25,700 bases of DNA, taken from contig CAKSHT010000015.1 of NCBI GenBank assembly GCA_934457235.1, positions 1 through 25,700 of the forward strand. The letters are read 5' to 3'. Every line of letters starts with the position of its first letter. Positions within the stretch are counted from its first letter, which is position 1. A model generated the notes under the pieces. The model saw only the letters and a list, made by a program, of their open reading frames with translations. It ran no database searches and was not told the origin of the DNA. Source of the stretch: an uncultured Oscillospiraceae bacterium (lineage in GTDB: Bacteria; Bacillota; Clostridia; Oscillospirales; Ruminococcaceae). This document shows, piece after piece, positions 22,611-25,700 of this stretch. The translations under genes and the position numbers were made by a program.

Positions 22611-23918
22611 GTGGTCTGCGGAAAATGCGGGAGAGTATTTGACGAGGGCAGCATGAATGCCTGCCCGTACTGTAAGACCGTGCATACGCCGTCGGGCGAG
22701 CCGGTCAGGGATATCCGGGGCGTGCTGTGCTACATCGCGGAGCGTTTCGGGGAGAACACGCTGCTTGACAGGCGGCGTACGGACGCGCTCATCGCTGATA
22801 TCTTCCCGAAAGAGAACGCTGTGCGGCGTCTGTGCCACGTGGCTCTTTACGATGGCTGTGCCCAGAGGCTCTGGGCAGTGCGCGGAAAGCCGTTCGAGGT
22901 GCGTTCCGCTGCGGCGGCAAGGTGCGTGAAATCCCTCCGGGACGAAATAGGACTTAAAGGGCGCACCGCAGCGACAGCGGTCGAAGCAGTGGCTGCGGCT
23001 CTGGGCTGCGACATCTCGTTCCGCATGGAAGCGGAGCTTCCCGCAGCGGAGACCGAGAGCCGAAAGAACATCGCCGACAGCGCCGAGCAGTACAGTCTGG
23101 GACGCCATTTCGACAGGATAAAGGATTACGACAAGGCGATGTACTGGTTCACGCTCTCCGCCCAGCAGGACTGCGCAGAGGCTGAGTATTATGCGGGTTT
23201 CTACCTGATGGAGGGGCGCGGCGGAGTCCAGGACGTAAAGGCGGCGCGGGAATGGTTCCTGCGGGCGGCGGAAAACAACGTCCCGGCAGCGCAGTACATG
23301 ACCGGATATTTCTATGCGGAGGGCATTGCCTGCGACATCAACGAGGCGTATGCATTCGAGTGGTTCCTGCGGGCAGCGAAGCAGTGCTATGAGCCGGCGG
23401 TGGAGATGATCGCGCTGTGCTATGAAACGGGCACATTCGTGGATAAGGACGCCGATACCGCCGCGCGCTGGCGCAGGATACTTCCGGGACAGCCGCTCCC
23501 GGAGCCGAAGGAGGTTCCGGAGGAGCAGGAAACGGAGCCGCCGGAGCCGCTGCCGGACGACGGCGAAAAGGACTACCAGTCCGCGCGGCGCTGTCTTGCC
23601 GAAAAGGATTTCCAGAGTGCCGCGATGTTCTACCGTCACGCGGCGGAAGCCGGGCACGCAAAAGCGCAGTGCAGCTACGGAAAGTGCCTGTACCTCGGAA
23701 GTGGAGTGGAGAAGAACGCGTACGCGGCGTTCTCGTGGTTCTCAAAGGCGGCGGCGCAGGGACTGGATATTGCACAGTATAATCTCGGCGTTATGTACTT
23801 AAAGGGTACCGGCGTTGAGAAAAACCGCGACGAAGCAAAGAAATACTTCCGGCTGGCGGCGGAGAACGGACATGCCGAAGCCGCAAGGATACTTGAAAAG
23901 CTGGAGCACAAAAAGTGA
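22611..23918 (+). CDS. Zinc-ribbon protein with Sel1 repeats
   Basis: 435 residues from a GTG at 22611. That start is chosen because GGAGGTGA (22598-22605) lies 5 nt upstream; the ATG at 22593 is about 11 nt from the predicted RNA start and has no ribosome site. Residues 3-24 form a zinc ribbon (CGKCG, then CPYC). Residues about 35-150 are a helical domain with LCYIAERFGENTLLDRRR and LIADIFPKE, like domains attached to regulatory zinc-ribbon proteins. Sel1/TPR-like repeats follow at about 155-290 (four) and 330-430 (three), with motifs such as AAENGHAEAARIL and YLMEGRGGVQDVKAAREWF; an acidic Pro/Glu linker splits the two blocks. Sel1 repeats bind other proteins, so this looks like a scaffold. 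It is first in a three-gene operon with a TerY-C-like protein and a kinase. Confidence 0.88.
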   Translation: MVCGKCGRVFDEGSMNACPYCKTVHTPSGEPVRDIRGVLCYIAERFGENTLLDRRRTDALIADIFPKENAVRRLCHVALYDGCAQRLWAVRGKPFEVRSAAAARCVKSLRDEIGLKGRTAATAVEAVAAALGCDISFRMEAELPAAETESRKNIADSAEQYSLGRHFDRIKDYDKAMYWFTLSAQQDCAEAEYYAGFYLMEGRGGVQDVKAAREWFLRAAENNVPAAQYMTGYFYAEGIACDINEAYAFEWFLRAAKQCYEPAVEMIALCYETGTFVDKDADTAARWRRILPGQPLPEPKEVPEEQETEPPEPLPDDGEKDYQSARRCLAEKDFQSAAMFYRHAAEAGHAKAQCSYGKCLYLGSGVEKNAYAAFSWFSKAAAQGLDIAQYNLGVMYLKGTGVEKNRDEAKKYFRLAAENGHAEAARILEKLEHKK

Positions 23919-23936
23919 CCTTTCAGGAGGATATAA

Positions 23937-24287
23937 ATGAAAGCAGCAGTAATTCTCACAAAATGCAAGAACGACCACGCACTCTTCGGCATACGCACGG
24001 AGCAGCGCGAGGACGGCGACTGGTACGCTACCTGGGCGTTCAAAGTCAACGAAAAGACTGCGGAGCGCGAGAAATTCGGAGACACCAAGATAAGCGGAAA
24101 CATCTACATCACGACGGAGTATCCCTCCTGCCCGTACTGCGGAGCAAAGGGATTCTTCCAGTGCGCTGAGTGCGGAAAGACCACCTGCTGGAACGGCGAA
24201 ACCGAGACCGTATGCGAGTGGTGCGGCAACGAGGCTGAGACCGCCGCCGAGGAGAAGTTCGACGAGATAACCGGAGGAGGCTTCTGA
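23937..24287 (+). CDS. TerY-C-like zinc-binding protein
   Basis: 116 residues. The N-terminal strand pattern (MKAAVILTKCKNDHALFGIR, then WYATWAFKVNEKTAERE) followed by YPSCPYCGAKGFFQCAECGKTTCWNGE and CEWCG fits the TerY-C metal-binding domain. That domain is otherwise seen fused to, or encoded beside, vWA (TerY) proteins in tellurite/stress clusters. The three CxxC pairs probably bind two zinc ions. AGGAGG is 6 nt upstream of the ATG, 18 bp after the Sel1 gene. No vWA domain is present in this protein or in the window. A role as adaptor for the kinase that follows is inference from the one-base overlap between the two genes. Confidence 0.82.
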   Translation: MKAAVILTKCKNDHALFGIRTEQREDGDWYATWAFKVNEKTAEREKFGDTKISGNIYITTEYPSCPYCGAKGFFQCAECGKTTCWNGETETVCEWCGNEAETAAEEKFDEITGGGF

Positions 24288-25564
24288 TGCTGAAAGTCGG
24301 CGACAGAGTTCCGATGGAACTGGGCGGCGAGGCGGAGGTAACGCAGCTGCTCGGACAGGGCGGGCAGGGCGCGGTATACAGAGCTTCCTACCGGGGGCGG
24401 GATCACGCGCTGAAAATGTACTTTCCGAAGAAGATAAAGGATCCCGTACTGTTCCGGGAAAATCTCCAGCGGCTGTGCGAGGACGGAAGCTCAAGTCCGG
24501 CATTCCTTATGCCGAAACTGCTTACGGATCAGACCGAGGAGGGATTTGGGTTTCTGATGGATCTGATACCGCCGGGATACGCGCCGTTTTCGGATATCCT
24601 CAATGCGCGGGTGAAGTTTTCGGGACTGTATTCCGTGGTTAATGCCGCGATCCACATTACGTCCGCGTTCAGGGAGCTGCATAACTCCGGCAGAAGCTAC
24701 CAGGATCTCAACGACGGCGGATTTTTCATACGCCCGACGGACGGCAGCGTGCTCATCTGCGACTGCGACAACATCGCTCCCTACGGCGAACATCTCGGCA
24801 TTGCCGGGAAGCCAGGTTACATGGCGCCGGAGATAGTCCGCGGGGAGAAAGCCCCGGACAAGCTCACCGACCGCTGGTCGCTTGCTGTCGTATTGTTCCG
24901 GCTTCTGCTGCGCGGCGACCCCCTTGAGGGACGCAAGGTGCTGAACAGCGTCTGCCTTACCGAGGAAGCGGAGCGCCGTCATTACGGCTCGGAGCCGGTT
25001 TTTGTATACGACCCGGAAAACGACACCAACCGCCCCGTCCGCGGAGTACATAACAATATCATAAAGTTCTGGCGGATAATGCCGGATTATATCAGGGACG
25101 CGTTCACACAGTCCTTTACGACCGGACTGTTTCAGCCGGATAAGCGGCTCATCGAAAAGCAGTGGCTCGACCTGCTGGTGCGCATGCGCGGGGATATCTG
25201 CGCGTGCAGCTGCGGTGCCCAGGGATTTATTTCGGGAAGCGAGCATGACGACGAGGGACGCATAATCTGCCCCTGCGGAGAGCACTACACTCCGCCGCTT
25301 GCTCTGCACCTCGGCAGACAGAGAGTACTCCTGTTCGACGGCGCGAGGCTGTTCGACGAGAACGTGCGGACGGTCGGCGAGGTAGTGCGTAACAAGCTCA
25401 ATCCGTCGCTGTGGGGGCTTAAAAACCTTTCAGAAGAGCCGTGGAGATGCGTCCTCCCGAACGGGCAGGAGAAGCAGGTGGCTCCGGGCTCGGCAGTGCC
25501 TGTGTTCAATGGCACAAAGGTCACTGTTATGGGCGTTGACGGAGAGATATCCGGGTATATCTGA
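24287..25564 (+). CDS. Divergent Ser/Thr protein kinase with C-terminal zinc ribbon
   Basis: 425 residues. Its ATG overlaps the preceding stop by one base (TGATG at 24285-24289), with GGAGGAGG 7 nt upstream. The kinase domain covers about 15-300: glycine loop GQGGQGAVY (23-31), Lys43 in ALKMYF, catalytic Asp140 in SYQDLN, a DFG-like Asp159 in VLICDCDN, and APE at 180-182. This is the pattern of kinases found with TerY. The residue that should be the metal-binding Asn five after Asp140 is Gly145, so activity is uncertain; Asn142 might compensate. Residues ~305-335 form a zinc ribbon (CACSCG, CPCG). The C-terminal ~90 residues are beta-rich (NPSLWGLKNLSEEPW, then PGSAVPVFNGTKVTVMG), as in relatives. 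No transmembrane helix, so cytoplasmic. Substrates are unknown. Confidence 0.87.
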   Translation: MLKVGDRVPMELGGEAEVTQLLGQGGQGAVYRASYRGRDHALKMYFPKKIKDPVLFRENLQRLCEDGSSSPAFLMPKLLTDQTEEGFGFLMDLIPPGYAPFSDILNARVKFSGLYSVVNAAIHITSAFRELHNSGRSYQDLNDGGFFIRPTDGSVLICDCDNIAPYGEHLGIAGKPGYMAPEIVRGEKAPDKLTDRWSLAVVLFRLLLRGDPLEGRKVLNSVCLTEEAERRHYGSEPVFVYDPENDTNRPVRGVHNNIIKFWRIMPDYIRDAFTQSFTTGLFQPDKRLIEKQWLDLLVRMRGDICACSCGAQGFISGSEHDDEGRIICPCGEHYTPPLALHLGRQRVLLFDGARLFDENVRTVGEVVRNKLNPSLWGLKNLSEEPWRCVLPNGQEKQVAPGSAVPVFNGTKVTVMGVDGEISGYI

Positions 25565-25570
25565 CGGAAA

Positions 25571-25603
25571 ACAGAATTCCCTTTGACCTGGCGGGAATTC
25601 TGT
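25571..25603 (+). repeat. 11-bp inverted repeat: terminator or operator
   Basis: ACAGAATTCCC (25571-25581) and GGGAATTCTGT (25593-25603) are perfect inverted repeats around an 11-nt loop. The hairpin starts 7 bp after the kinase stop, so it could end the operon, but no U-tract follows. The loop contains the -35 box of the next promoter, so an operator is equally possible. Confidence 0.6.
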
Positions 25604-25611
25604 GGTACAAT
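25583..25611 (+). promoter_or_regulatory. Promoter for an element beyond the window
   Basis: TTGACC at 25583-25588, 17-bp spacer, TACAAT at 25606-25611. The RNA would start near 25618, just before the two hairpins at 25629-25700. Confidence 0.65.
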
Positions 25612-25628
25612 AAAACTATAGAACTAAG

Positions 25629-25700
25629 GCAATACCGCACAAAGATTGTGCGTGTATTGCGCAGTCAGTTTTGCCAATATTACGCTTCGCTTATTGGCAA
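25629..25700. repeat. Paired hairpin element at the window edge
   Basis: First hairpin 25629-25660: GCAATAC plus CGCACAA, loop AGA, then TTGTGCG plus GTATTGC with one bulged T, making 14 bp. Second hairpin 25671-25700: TTGCCAATA with TATTGGCAA around 12 nt. There is no reading frame. It may be a dispersed palindromic (REP/MITE-like) element or the start of a small RNA; it is cut by the window end. Confidence 0.5.

Noticed and set aside
22578..23657. 359-residue minus-strand frame opposite the Sel1 gene
   Set aside because: Arg-rich shadow frame; the plus-strand gene has a ribosome site and clear repeats.

Overview
The window reads as chromosome of a Gram-positive gut or rumen anaerobe of the Oscillospiraceae, close to Ruminococcus. 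This is inferred from the single-chain long PurL, the acetyl-type MetA, the HPr-like proteins without the phospho-histidine, the Big_2/FN3 secreted protein, the G5/3D wall protein and the strong Shine-Dalgarno sites. Almost every promoter I could place has a TTGACA-like and a TATAAT-like box 17 bp apart. No tRNA, rRNA, CRISPR array, transposase or phage gene was seen.

Layout: 1-714 is the C-terminal end of a secreted Big_2/FN3 protein. 795-2905 (minus) is an efflux adaptor plus a MacB/FtsX-type permease, with no ATPase beside them. 3049-4239 (minus) is an unrecognised protein whose N-terminus resembles the RRXRR start of IscB-like proteins. 4450-6234 (minus) is L-fucose isomerase. 6430-6939 (minus) holds two tandem HPr-like proteins that keep the regulatory serine but lack the phospho-histidine. 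Back to back with them, 7171-8762 (plus) encodes the tRNA methylthiotransferase MtaB and a small unknown protein. 8891-12586 (plus) is full-length PurL. 12762-16756 (all minus) holds a small protein, a TM2/zinc-ribbon membrane protein, a YcdB-like secreted protein with an SLH-like end, and a Nudix hydrolase.

16856-17394 is the largest non-coding stretch: an AT-rich segment, a consensus promoter and a leader of about 220 nt rich in hairpins, in front of a G5/3D-domain wall protein (17395-18477). 18562-20446 (minus) is a DUF389 membrane protein plus a small helical protein. 20592-22458 (minus) holds a zinc-ribbon membrane protein and MetA (homoserine O-acetyltransferase by residue Glu111). Diverging from metA, 22611-25564 (plus) is a tight operon of a zinc-ribbon/Sel1 protein, a TerY-C-like zinc protein and a divergent protein kinase. 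The last 130 bases carry an inverted repeat, a promoter and two strong hairpins running to the window edge.

Metabolic and housekeeping genes (fucI, mtaB, purL, nudix, metA) alternate with envelope genes and a likely signalling operon. The most promising less-described items are the leader at 17172-17379, the Sel1/TerY-C/kinase operon with its altered catalytic loop, the RRXRR-like orphan protein and the histidine-less HPr pair. All identifications come from reading motifs; no database search was run.
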